A DNA stretch of 13,986 bases. It comes from Oscillospiraceae bacterium. Lineage in GTDB: Bacteria > Bacillota > Clostridia > Oscillospirales > Ruminococcaceae. The stretch lies in assembly GCA_028694405.1 (NCBI GenBank), contig JAQUTM010000045.1:1-13986 (forward strand), in the 5' to 3' direction. Position 1 is the first letter of the stretch. Every line of letters starts with the position of its first letter. The notes under the pieces were generated by a model. It did no database searches. It was not told the DNA's origin and saw only the letters and a program-made list of their open reading frames with translations. Both the position numbers and the translations under genes were made by a program. Shown piece by piece: positions 6,185 through 12,814 of this stretch.

Positions 6185-7111
6185 TCAATTATTCCAAAGC
6201 GGAGTTGGATATACGCCGTCTTGGTGTTTTTGTGCAATGGCTTGCATTACTACAGGTTTATCCTCTTTATATGTTACACCATACCATTTATCATGGCTGC
6301 TTAGCACCTTTACCCTTGCTTTACCTTCGGCTATTAAAGCGCTTACCACACTGGGTAAAAAGTATTCGCCTTTTAAGGGGTTTGTTTTTAACACATTGGT
6401 TAAAAACGCGGCAAAACGGTCATTGGTTTCATCAATAAAGCTTTTGGTAAAGCCCCATAAATTCATGCTTACCAAGGTACCTTTTTCAATGTCTGTCCAT
6501 GTGGCGCCATCGTCTTCGGTGTAATGGCAGCCTTGCGGCGTTTTTTCTAAGCGTGTACGTTCTGTTACGCTTTCCAGGTAACCGTCGTCGCCCGCAACAC
6601 ATACGCCTCGTGCAACATGGCCATTCTCGGTAAGTGTATTCTCTATCAAATAACCCACCATTGCGTATTCGTAGCAATTATCTGTATCAGGGTTAGCACT
6701 TAAATAATCATAAATAGTTTTAAAAGCGTCCGGCCCATAGTAGTCGTCCGCATTGATTACGGCAAACGGACCGTCAATTAAGTGACGGGCAGCCAAAACA
6801 GCGTGGCTGGTTCCCCAAGGCTTGGTGCGCCCTTCCGGCACACAAAATCCCTGCGGTAAATCATTCAGCTCTTGAAACGCATAGGCCACTTCCATCTGCT
6901 GTGCAATACGATTGCCTACTACTTCTTTAAAATCATCTTCATTTTCTTTTTTGATTATAAAAATAACTTTTTCAAAACCTGCGCGCTTTGCATCAAAAAT
7001 GGAGTAATCCATAATTACTTCGCCGTTTGTTCCCACCGGGTCAATTTGTTTTAACCCGCCGTAACGAGAGCCCATTCCTGCGGCCATTACTACCAGTACC
7101 GGTTTTACCAT
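6185..7111 (-). CDS. Sugar nucleotidyltransferase (NTP_transferase fold)
   Basis: A 308-residue cytoplasmic enzyme of the NTP-transferase superfamily. The nucleotide-binding loop is near the N terminus, AAGMGSRYGGLKQIDPVG (residues 10-27), with the conserved arginine R16 and lysine K21. A metal/sugar-binding NADDYYG follows in the middle, and there is a conserved KPWGTSHAVLAAR element that marks this group of gut-bacterial proteins. The likely reaction is transfer of a nucleotidyl group to a sugar 1-phosphate to give an NDP-sugar; UDP-glucose formation is attractive because galE precedes it by 57 bases in the same transcript, but the loop is not that of canonical GalU. ATG 7111 has an AGGAGA site at 7118-7123. 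The transcript ends at the hairpin at 6121-6170. Confidence 0.8.
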   Translation of the reverse strand: MVKPVLVVMAAGMGSRYGGLKQIDPVGTNGEVIMDYSIFDAKRAGFEKVIFIIKKENEDDFKEVVGNRIAQQMEVAYAFQELNDLPQGFCVPEGRTKPWGTSHAVLAARHLIDGPFAVINADDYYGPDAFKTIYDYLSANPDTDNCYEYAMVGYLIENTLTENGHVARGVCVAGDDGYLESVTERTRLEKTPQGCHYTEDDGATWTDIEKGTLVSMNLWGFTKSFIDETNDRFAAFLTNVLKTNPLKGEYFLPSVVSALIAEGKARVKVLSSHDKWYGVTYKEDKPVVMQAIAQKHQDGVYPTPLWNN

Positions 7112-7168
7112 GCTAATTCTCCTAACGCAACTTAATTTATTGTTTTTTCACCTGTATTTAATGGTTGT

Positions 7169-8185
7169 TTAGCCTTTGTAGCCGTTGGGGTTACCGGACT
7201 GCCAACGCCAAGAATCTGCACACATATCTTCTATGCCGTATTCGGCTTGCCAGCCAAGCTCGTTCTTTGCCTTTGTCGGGTCTGCATAGCAGGCGGCAAT
7301 GTCACCGGGGCGACGCGCTACAATTTTGTAGGCAATGGTTTTACCGCAGGCTTTTTCGTATGCCTTTACAACATCTAAAACGCTATAGCCGTGGCCGGTG
7401 CCTAAATTGCATACAAACAGCCCACAGTTTGTGGCCAGTTTTTTAATGGCTGCAACATGTCCTTTTGCCAGGTCAACTACATGAATATAGTCACGAACAC
7501 CTGTACCGTCCGGTGTGTTGTAATCGTCTCCGTATATGCTTAGGCACTGCAATTTACCCACGGCAACCTGTGCAATATAAGGTACCAGATTATTGGGAAT
7601 TCCATTAGGATCTTCACCAATTTTTCCGCTTTTATGTGCGCCAATGGGGTTAAAGTAGCGCAACAGCACAATGTTCATGTCGGGGTTTGCATTTTGTACA
7701 TCTGTCAAAATGCCCTCAATCATCAACTTGGTAGCACCATAGGGATTGGTGGTGGAAAGTGGGAAATCCTCTGTAATGGGTACCGTATGGGGGTCTCCGT
7801 ATACAGTTGCAGAAGAGGAGAATACAAAGTTTTTAACGCCGTATTTGCGCATAGCTTTTAACAAAACAAGTGTACTTGTCAGGTTATTGTCATAATATTC
7901 CAAAGGCTTTGCAACGCTCTCGCCTACAGCCTTTAATGCAGCAAAATGAATTACAGCATCAATGTCCTTGTTTTCGTTAAACAGCTTGTCTACAGCCTGT
8001 GCATCTGTTAAATCAATTTCTACAAAGCGAAAATCTTTGCCGCTTATCTCTTTTACGCGCTTTACGCTCTCTGGGCAAGAATTGTAAAAATTATCTGCTA
8101 CTACAATATCGTAGCCTGCTGCCAAAAGCTCTATGCAAGTATGACTACCGATATAACCGGCTCCACCGCTTACTAAAATCGCCAT
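7169..8185 (-). CDS. galE: UDP-glucose 4-epimerase
   Basis: A 338-residue short-chain dehydrogenase of the extended type, which interconverts UDP-glucose and UDP-galactose with a tightly bound NAD (Leloir pathway and supply of galactosyl donors). The Rossmann motif GGAGYIGSH lies at 7-15, FAALKAVGES at 81-90, the catalytic serine region FSSSATVYG at 122-130, and the catalytic pair Y149/K153 is in NPYGATK; positions and length match E. coli-type GalE. ATG 8185 has an AAGGAG site upstream. It is followed at 57 bases by the sugar nucleotidyltransferase gene, indicating an operon for UDP-sugar supply. A 25-base inverted repeat lies about 60 bases upstream and may be an operator. No other Leloir genes (galK, galT) are in the window. 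Confidence 0.95.
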   Translation of the reverse strand: MAILVSGGAGYIGSHTCIELLAAGYDIVVADNFYNSCPESVKRVKEISGKDFRFVEIDLTDAQAVDKLFNENKDIDAVIHFAALKAVGESVAKPLEYYDNNLTSTLVLLKAMRKYGVKNFVFSSSATVYGDPHTVPITEDFPLSTTNPYGATKLMIEGILTDVQNANPDMNIVLLRYFNPIGAHKSGKIGEDPNGIPNNLVPYIAQVAVGKLQCLSIYGDDYNTPDGTGVRDYIHVVDLAKGHVAAIKKLATNCGLFVCNLGTGHGYSVLDVVKAYEKACGKTIAYKIVARRPGDIAACYADPTKAKNELGWQAEYGIEDMCADSWRWQSGNPNGYKG

Positions 8186-8225
8186 AATTATTTCTCCTTT
8201 TGTGTTGGTTGTTAAGATTATATGT

Positions 8226-8254
8226 ATTGTAGCCCTGCTTTACACTTTATTGAA
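8226..8254 (-). promoter_or_regulatory. Putative galE promoter
   Basis: On the minus strand TACAAT (8226-8231) is 17 bases from TTCAAT (8249-8254). The -10 is good and the -35 is weak; the -35 falls inside the inverted repeat at 8246-8270. Confidence 0.35.
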
Positions 8255-8270
8255 TAGATATTTCAATAAA
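8246..8270. repeat. Perfect inverted repeat upstream of galE, possible operator
   Basis: TTTATTGAA (8246-8254) and its exact reverse complement (8262-8270) flank 7 bases. It is too AT-rich and lacks a T tail for a convincing terminator. Its overlap with the putative galE -35 box suggests a repressor or activator site; this is inference. Confidence 0.4.
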
Positions 8271-8339
8271 ATATATGGATTTTTTCACTAAAACCGGGCT
8301 AATACCCTTATATTGCTATAAACTACATGTATTATTCGC

Positions 8340-9272
8340 TCATGCATTTGGTTTATTTTGCATTATCTGCGTAAGGTTCATCTCATAAAATTGGCGTGCA
8401 TATTTTTTTACGGTATCTAAAATAATACCGCACACCAAGCTTAACAGACCCATAACGGCAACCGAGCCCGCTACAATTAAGGTAGGAAATTTTGCAACCA
8501 AGCCCGTTTTTAAGTAATCAATTAAAACAGGAATAAAAACGCCTATGCTTAACAGCATTAAAGCTGCCCCCGCGATACCAAAAAACAAAAGCGGCTTATA
8601 ATTTTTAAAAAGCGCTACAATGGTTTTTATTACGCGAAACCCGTCCCGAAAAGTATTCAGCTTACTTTCGCTGCCCGCCGGTCTGTCACGATAGGCAATC
8701 GGGCTCTCTTTTAACAGCATTGCTTTATCCAATGCATGAATGGTCATCTCGGTTTCAATTTCAAAGCCTTTGGATAACACAGGAAACCCCTTTACAAACT
8801 TATAACTAAAGGCTCGACAGCCTGTCATAATATCATTGACATCGCTTTGAAAAATAAAATTGATAAGCCCGCGCACTACCCGATTTCCAAAATTGTGAAA
8901 AGGCCGCTTATTCTCTGTAAAATAGGTGCTGGAAAGCCTGTCACCAATGGCCATATCCGCCTGACCGTCCCTAACAAATTGTGCAATTCTGGCGGCATCG
9001 GCGGCGGGATAGGTATCGTCTCCGTCTACCATAATATAACATTCTGCATCAATGTCACGAAACATACTGCGAATAACAGCGCCTTTTCCCTGCTGGTATT
9101 CGTGTACCACAACTGCACCTGCCGCTTTGGCAATTTCGGCTGTTTTATCGGTGGAGTTATTATCATACACATATATAACTGCCTCGGGTAAGGTTGCTTT
9201 AAAATCTTCTATTACATTTTTAACCGTTAGCTCTTCATTATAGCAGGGCACCAATACTGCAATTTTATCCAT
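8340..9272 (-). CDS. Family 2 glycosyltransferase with C-terminal membrane anchor
   Basis: A 310-residue GT-A fold glycosyltransferase of the DPM1/GtrB-like type, which transfers a sugar from an NDP-sugar, usually to a polyprenyl phosphate or glycan acceptor at the inner membrane face. The N terminus VLVPCYNEE (6-14), the YVYDNNSTDKT element (34-44), the metal-binding DGDDTYP (83-89) and the later GFEIETEMTIHA/YRDRPAGSESKL segments are all present. Two hydrophobic segments at about 230-252 and 262-287 anchor the C terminus. ATG 9272 has a GAGG site 6-7 bases upstream. It is upstream of galE but separated by 154 bases, so probably a separate transcript, although readthrough is possible. It may use the UDP-sugars made by its neighbours; the product (wall polysaccharide or glycolipid) is unknown. 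Confidence 0.85.
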   Translation of the reverse strand: MDKIAVLVPCYNEELTVKNVIEDFKATLPEAVIYVYDNNSTDKTAEIAKAAGAVVVHEYQQGKGAVIRSMFRDIDAECYIMVDGDDTYPAADAARIAQFVRDGQADMAIGDRLSSTYFTENKRPFHNFGNRVVRGLINFIFQSDVNDIMTGCRAFSYKFVKGFPVLSKGFEIETEMTIHALDKAMLLKESPIAYRDRPAGSESKLNTFRDGFRVIKTIVALFKNYKPLLFFGIAGAALMLLSIGVFIPVLIDYLKTGLVAKFPTLIVAGSVAVMGLLSLVCGIILDTVKKYARQFYEMNLTQIMQNKPNA

Positions 9273-9322
9273 TGTCTACCTCACTGTACAACTGTTTACT
9301 ATTTACATTCATAACTTTGTCC

Positions 9323-9351
9323 AGTATAGCAAAAAAACTGCCAAAAGTAAA
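9323..9351 (-). promoter_or_regulatory. Putative promoter of the glycosyltransferase gene
   Basis: On the minus strand TATACT (9323-9328) lies 17 bases after TTTACT (9346-9351). The -35 and spacer sit within the terminator hairpin at 9331-9367. Confidence 0.4.
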
Positions 9352-9367
9352 CTTTGACAGTTTTTTT
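9331..9367. terminator. Terminator of the amino acid ABC operon
   Basis: AAAAAAACTG at 9331-9340 pairs perfectly with 9358-9367; the inner part of the stem continues with one mismatch and one bulged A. T runs lie at the 3' side on both strands. It follows the stop codon of the ATPase gene (minus strand) by about 10 bases. Confidence 0.75.
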
Positions 9368-9377
9368 ATATCGGTTA

Positions 9378-10100
9378 TTACAACACTTTTGATAAAAACT
9401 CTTTTAAGCGGGTACTCTGTGGGTTTTCAAACAGCTGTAAAGGTGTATTTTGTTCCATAATTACACCTTCGTCCATAAACAGTACGCGTGTGCCTACTTC
9501 TTTGGCAAAGCCCATTTCATGGGTAACTACAACCATTGTCATGCCCTCATTGGCAAGCTCTTTCATCAGCTGTAAAACTTCACCAACCATTTCGGGGTCC
9601 AGGGCACTGGTGGGCTCATCAAAAAGCATAACATCAGGGTTCATTGCCAAAGCCCGCACAATGGCAATACGCTGTTTTTGGCCGCCGCTTAACATATTGG
9701 GGTAGCTGTTTGCTTTATCGGCAAGGCCAATACGCTCCAGTAAGCGCAATGCGTTGGCATCTGCCTCCTGCTTTGTTTGCAGCTTTAAATTGATAGGTGC
9801 AAGGGTAATATTTTGCTGTACCGTCAAATGTGGAAATAAATTAAAATGCTGAAACACCATTCCCATTTTTTGGCGTACCTTATCTACATTTGTTTTTTTA
9901 TCGGTTATATTTTGCTCTTCAAACCATATTTCCCCTTGGGTAGGTTTTTCCAGCAAATTAAGACACCGTAAAAAAGTGGATTTGCCACTGCCGGAAGGAC
10001 CGATTACAACAACCTTTTCCCCTTTTGCAATGTGTTCGTCAATTCCGCGCAAAACTTCATTATCGCCAAAAGACTTGTGCAAATTTTTAACGTCTATCAC
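9378..10100 (-). CDS. glnQ: Polar amino acid ABC transporter ATP-binding protein
   Basis: A 240-residue ATPase subunit of a PAAT-type amino acid importer (GlnQ/HisP group). From the chosen start: Walker A GPSGSGKST at 34-42, Q-loop Q84, signature LSGGQKQR at 137-144, Walker B VMLFDEP ending at about 163 with E162, SALDPE D-loop and H-switch H194 in VVVTHE. I place the start at GTG 10100 (protein MIDVKNLHKSFG, the usual family N terminus), because the strong AAAGGAGG site at 10111-10118 is 10 bases away; the in-frame TTG at 10109 is only one base from that site. It overlaps the permease gene by 14 bases, implying translational coupling. The specific amino acid is not readable, so the symbol indicates the family only. 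Confidence 0.9.
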   Translation of the reverse strand: MIDVKNLHKSFGDNEVLRGIDEHIAKGEKVVVIGPSGSGKSTFLRCLNLLEKPTQGEIWFEEQNITDKKTNVDKVRQKMGMVFQHFNLFPHLTVQQNITLAPINLKLQTKQEADANALRLLERIGLADKANSYPNMLSGGQKQRIAIVRALAMNPDVMLFDEPTSALDPEMVGEVLQLMKELANEGMTMVVVTHEMGFAKEVGTRVLFMDEGVIMEQNTPLQLFENPQSTRLKEFLSKVL

Positions 10101-10779
10101 TTTTGCCAAGCCTCCTTTCCAATTTATTTACTCCTGCTTGCAGCACCAAAACCACAGACAGGTAAATAAGTGCAACCGCCAACAGGGGTAAAAAGGGTTC
10201 ATAGGTGCGGCTGCGTATAATGTCTCCGCCTTTTGTCAAATCCTGTATAGCTATGTAGCCGGCTACAGAGGTTTCTTTCAGCAGAGTGATAAACTCGTTA
10301 CCCAAAGCAGGTAAAATGTTTTTTATAGCCTGTGGCATCACAATCAGCCACATGGTTTTGTTGTAATTAAGCCCTAAGCTGCGTCCCGCCTCCATTTGAC
10401 CGTTATCCACGCTCATAATACCGCTGCGGAAAATTTCTGCCACATAAGCACCGCTGTTAATACCAAAAGCCATGACAGCTGTAACAATTTTGCTGATACC
10501 GGCAAAAGGCGCAAACACAACATAGTACATAATCATAAGCTGAATAAGCACAGGTGTGCCGCGAATAACGGTTAAGTATAATTTTGCAATACCGTTTAAT
10601 ATTTTTAACTTTCCTGTTCTGTCGTGTGTTACGCGTATTAAGGCGATTGTAAAGCCTAATACCACACCTACAATCAAGGCAAAAAATGTAATGATAATCG
10701 TATTTTGCAGGCCCTCTACTAAATAGCGCCAACGATTGTCCTCAATAAAATTAAGAACAAATTTTTCTTGAAATGTCAA
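10087..10779 (-). CDS. Polar amino acid ABC transporter permease
   Basis: A 230-residue inner membrane permease of the HisM/GlnP family (BPD_transp_1), with about five hydrophobic segments. It carries the EAA loop that docks the ATPase, EAGRSLGLNYNKTMWLIVMP followed by QAIKNILPALGNEF, and the family element VIRGTPVLIQLMIMYYV. The start is TTG at 10779, supported by AGGTGG at 10788-10793, 8 bases upstream. A promoter (10825-10853) immediately upstream suggests that the permease and ATPase genes can be transcribed independently of the binding protein gene. Only one permease gene is present, so the transporter is probably a homodimer of this subunit. Confidence 0.9.
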   Translation of the reverse strand: MTFQEKFVLNFIEDNRWRYLVEGLQNTIIITFFALIVGVVLGFTIALIRVTHDRTGKLKILNGIAKLYLTVIRGTPVLIQLMIMYYVVFAPFAGISKIVTAVMAFGINSGAYVAEIFRSGIMSVDNGQMEAGRSLGLNYNKTMWLIVMPQAIKNILPALGNEFITLLKETSVAGYIAIQDLTKGGDIIRSRTYEPFLPLLAVALIYLSVVLVLQAGVNKLERRLGKSDRR

Positions 10780-10824
10780 AATCTATACCACCTATCTGTA
10801 TATTTATAAGCCTTATATAAAAGT

Positions 10825-10853
10825 ATTGTATAATAAAACAGAGGTCTAATCAA
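10825..10853 (-). promoter_or_regulatory. Internal promoter ahead of the permease gene
   Basis: On the minus strand TTGATT (10848-10853) and TACAAT (10825-10830) are exactly 17 bases apart. It lies in the long gap between the binding protein and permease genes. Confidence 0.6.
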
Positions 10854-11068
10854 TAGGCGCCTGTAAATATAACTGTTTCCAAAGCCGAAACTTTCTTGTT
10901 TTTCTTTGTTGCCGTTTTTCTTTCAATCACGAAAAATTTCTCTGCCAAATAGTCTACCCGCGCTCCCCAGGCTTACTGCTTAAAACACAGACTTAAAACC
11001 GTCAAGTTATTGTTTTTTTATCAGAAAAAGAAAAGCATTGCATTTACATAAAAAGCCACAATATAAAA

Positions 11069-11106
11069 TTAGGGCATCACCGTATTTTAAAAGGGTGATG
11101 CCCTAA
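11069..11106 (-). terminator. Terminator or attenuator after the binding protein gene
   Basis: Perfect 13-bp stem between 11069-11081 and 11094-11106 with a 12-base loop. On the minus strand it is followed by TTTTATATT, a moderate T tail. It lies 67 bases after the stop codon of the binding protein and may stop most transcripts there, leaving more binding protein than permease mRNA. Confidence 0.75.
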
Positions 11107-11173
11107 AACCGCATTTGTCAAAGAGTACAAACACTAAAATTTTATTTTTAAAATGCCGTTACAAATTACACTT

Positions 11174-11980
11174 TTATTTTTTAACAATTACTACCTGAGA
11201 AGCTGTGCAATAGCTGTCTGTAAAGTCAATGCTCTTTAAACGGTCTTCGGTAACGGTCATGCCGGCGGCGCCAAAGCTTGCTTTGCCGCTTTGTACAGCA
11301 GGAATAATCGCATCAAAGTCCATATCTTCAATTACCAGCTCATAACCCATTTTGTCGCAAATTGCTTTTGCAAAATCAGCATCTACGCCTACAATGGCGT
11401 CGCCTTCGTGATACTCATAGGGAGGGAATGTTGCGTTGGTTGCCATGATCAATTTGCCGTTGGGGTAAGCAGCGTCAGCCGCAGACTCGTAAGGTTTTGC
11501 ACCCTCTACGCCACCAATGTAGTAATCTAAAATGGCTTGCAATGTACCGTCTGCTTTCAACTCTGCAATGGCAGTATTCATGGCAGCGGTTAAATCAGCG
11601 TTGTCTTTGGATACACAAATTGCATAATCTTCAACAGTAAAAGCTTCTTCTAAAACTTTAATATCACCGTTTTGCTGTGCAAATATTTTGGCAGGCTGGT
11701 CATCAATAATTACAGCATCAATTTTACCCTGCTGTAAAGCCATAATCGCCTCGGTTCCTTTGTTGTAGCGCTCAATGGTAGCCCCTTCAATATCCTCGGC
11801 ATAAATGTCTCCGGTAGTGCCAAGCTGTACACCAACGGTTTTGCCTGTTAAATCGTCCACAGAGGTAATTACGGCAGATGCGCCAGAAGCTGCTTGAGAA
11901 GAAGCAGGAGCAGAAGCGCCGCAAGCTGCTAAAGTAAGTGCCAATACAAATATAAGTACAATGGCTGTAAGTTTTTTCAT
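11174..11980 (-). CDS. Amino acid-binding lipoprotein with circularly permuted SBP_bac_3 domain
   Basis: A 268-residue extracytoplasmic binding protein for the adjacent amino acid ABC importer. It has a lipoprotein signal peptide with lipobox LAAC (C20), then an Ala/Ser-rich linker to about residue 35. Ordinary family-3 binding proteins begin with a GKL...FPPYEY segment and end with the TVGVQLGTTGD...LDYYI segment. Here the order is reversed. Residues 36-155 hold ITSVDDLTGKTVGVQLGTTG, RYNKGTEAI, DAVIIDDQPA and LKADGTLQAILDYYI. Residues 156-175 are a linker. Residues 176-268 hold KLIMATNATFPPYEY, GMTVTEDR and a C-terminal QVVIVKK. The usual ligand-contact elements (PPYEY aromatic, R247 of TEDR, T55/T56 of GTTGD, D93/D94) are all kept. 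The chain ends exactly at the normal first hinge and begins just beyond it. ATG 11980 has a strong AGGAGG at 11989-11994. Confidence 0.85.
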   Translation of the reverse strand: MKKLTAIVLIFVLALTLAACGASAPASSQAASGASAVITSVDDLTGKTVGVQLGTTGDIYAEDIEGATIERYNKGTEAIMALQQGKIDAVIIDDQPAKIFAQQNGDIKVLEEAFTVEDYAICVSKDNADLTAAMNTAIAELKADGTLQAILDYYIGGVEGAKPYESAADAAYPNGKLIMATNATFPPYEYHEGDAIVGVDADFAKAICDKMGYELVIEDMDFDAIIPAVQSGKASFGAAGMTVTEDRLKSIDFTDSYCTASQVVIVKK

Positions 11981-12045
11981 TATTCTTTCCTCCTAAATTG
12001 TCTATAGCATAGTAGCTATTTATTTTTTATTGTTATCGTGTGTTT

Positions 12046-12075
12046 AGTATAATACGAATATTTATACTTTGTCAA
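12046..12075 (-). promoter_or_regulatory. Promoter of the amino acid-binding protein gene
   Basis: On the minus strand a perfect TTGACA (12070-12075) is 18 bases from TATACT (12046-12051). The leader to the start codon is about 60 bases and contains no clear riboswitch. Confidence 0.7.
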
Positions 12076-12300
12076 TGATTTTTATAGAATATATATTCAT
12101 TTTTATGTTTTGCATGAAATCATTACTAAGGCACGTGTATATTTGTGCACTTTATAAAGTATTTGGTTGTAGACTGGTTTAAATTCAATATTTTGCTACT
12201 GTTCATTGCTAAAACAGGAAGCTTTTTCTTTAAAATATTTTTGTGTATATTTTATATTGCAATGTATAAATTATCATTTTATAAAACTGTAAAAAAAGCC

Positions 12301-12329
12301 TTGATAATTTAGTTGCTTTTTAGTATAAT
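12301..12329 (+). promoter_or_regulatory. Upstream tRNA promoter P1
   Basis: TTGATA (12301-12306) and a perfect TATAAT (12324-12329) are 17 bases apart. Confidence 0.55.
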
Positions 12330-12363
12330 AATAGAGCACTGTTGTTGGGGCACAAATTACTAG

Positions 12364-12392
12364 TTGACACCCATTAAAATTTGTGGTATTAT
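12364..12392 (+). promoter_or_regulatory. Proximal tRNA promoter P2
   Basis: Perfect TTGACA (12364-12369) and TATTAT (12387-12392) are 17 bases apart; the predicted start (about 12399) is some 10 bases before the first tRNA. Confidence 0.8.
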
Positions 12393-12409
12393 GTCATACG
12401 CACTGATTT

Positions 12410-12496
12410 GGAGAGGTGTCCGAGTGGTTTAAGGAGCCGGTCTTGAAAACCGGTGACCCGCAAGGGCCGTGGGTTCGAATCCCACCCTCTCCGCCA
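12410..12496 (+). tRNA. tRNA-Ser (UGA anticodon)
   Basis: Class II tRNA with long variable arm. The acceptor GGAGAGG (12410-12416) pairs with 12486-12492, the discriminator is G and the CCA end is encoded (12494-12496). The anticodon stem CCGGT/ACCGG surrounds loop CTTGAAA, with anticodon TGA at 12444-12446. The T arm has GGTTCGAATCC. Confidence 0.97.
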
Positions 12497-12534
12497 ATTT
12501 TGCAAATTAGAATTATATTAAACTAATTCACCTT

Positions 12535-12624
12535 GGAGAAGTACCCAAGTGGTGAAGGGGCTCCCCTGCTAAGGGAGTAGGTTGGGAAACTGGCGCGAGG
12601 GTTCAAATCCCTCCTTCTCCGCCA
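12535..12624 (+). tRNA. tRNA-Ser (GCU anticodon)
   Basis: Second class II serine tRNA, 38 bases after the first. The acceptor GGAGAAG (12535-12541) pairs with 12614-12620, with an encoded CCA at 12622-12624. The anticodon stem CTCCC/GGGAG surrounds loop CTGCTAA, with anticodon GCT at 12568-12570. It reads AGC/AGU codons, complementing the first tRNA's UCN set. Confidence 0.97.
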
Positions 12625-12662
12625 AAAAATATCATCGGTAGAAATACCGGTGATATTTTTTT
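12624..12662 (+). terminator. Terminator of the tRNA-Ser pair
   Basis: A 13-bp stem (12628-12640 with 12645-12657, one G-U wobble) closed by a GAAA tetraloop and followed by a run of seven Ts. It starts directly after the second CCA. Confidence 0.9.
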
Positions 12663-12750
12663 ATCTTACATTAAAAACTGTTTTTTAGCTTTCAAATTGT
12701 TTATCCAACTACTTTTATCTTTTTTTAATAAAAAAATATCTCTGAAATTT

Positions 12751-12790
12751 AAGAAAGCTTTTTCTAAATTAGAAAAAGCTTTCTTTTTTT
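12751..12790. terminator. Long palindrome between tRNAs and the HAD gene, probable terminator
   Basis: The segments 12751-12767 and 12769-12785 are exact reverse complements, centred on one base, giving a 15-bp stem with a small loop. The T tail is better on the plus strand (12783-12790), but its place 25 bases beyond the HAD stop suggests it mainly ends the minus-strand transcript; it may act in both directions. Confidence 0.55.
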
Positions 12791-12814
12791 AATGTTTAAC
12801 TTAAAGCTTTACAG

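Larger units (their letters stand above)
10780..11173 (-). other. 394-base gap inside the amino acid ABC operon
   Basis: No convincing gene on either strand. The gap holds a strong terminator-like hairpin near the binding protein stop (11069-11106), an internal promoter near the permease (10825-10853), and between them about 180 bases with an unexpected GC-rich patch (10957-10972) and a small hairpin (GTTTC/GAAAC, 10875-10891). I looked for decayed copies of the binding protein here and saw none. Confidence 0.6.
11981..12409. other. 429-base gene-free AT-rich region
   Basis: It holds the binding protein promoter (-), then about 220 bases of very AT-rich sequence (12080-12300) with no open frame, repeat or structure I can support, then two tandem plus-strand promoters leading into the tRNA genes. 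Confidence 0.7.

Noticed and set aside
6118..6524. Two plus-strand frames of about 100 codons opposite the nucleotidyltransferase
   Set aside because: Antisense shadows of a conserved gene, one of them running through the terminator hairpin.
10101..10109. TTG at 10109 as the start of the amino acid ATPase
   Set aside because: Only one base separates it from the ribosome binding site; GTG at 10100 has proper spacing and gives the usual N terminus.
10859..10972. Possible structured RNA in the middle of the ABC operon gap
   Set aside because: The only closing stem I could find (GCCTG/CAGGC) is 5 bp and the inside shows only small hairpins; too weak to call a 6S-like or other RNA.
11069..11173. 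Remnant of a second, duplicated binding-protein half downstream of the permuted gene
   Set aside because: All frames after the stop codon are short, and none shows the GVQLGTTGD-type motifs expected from an ancestral tandem copy.
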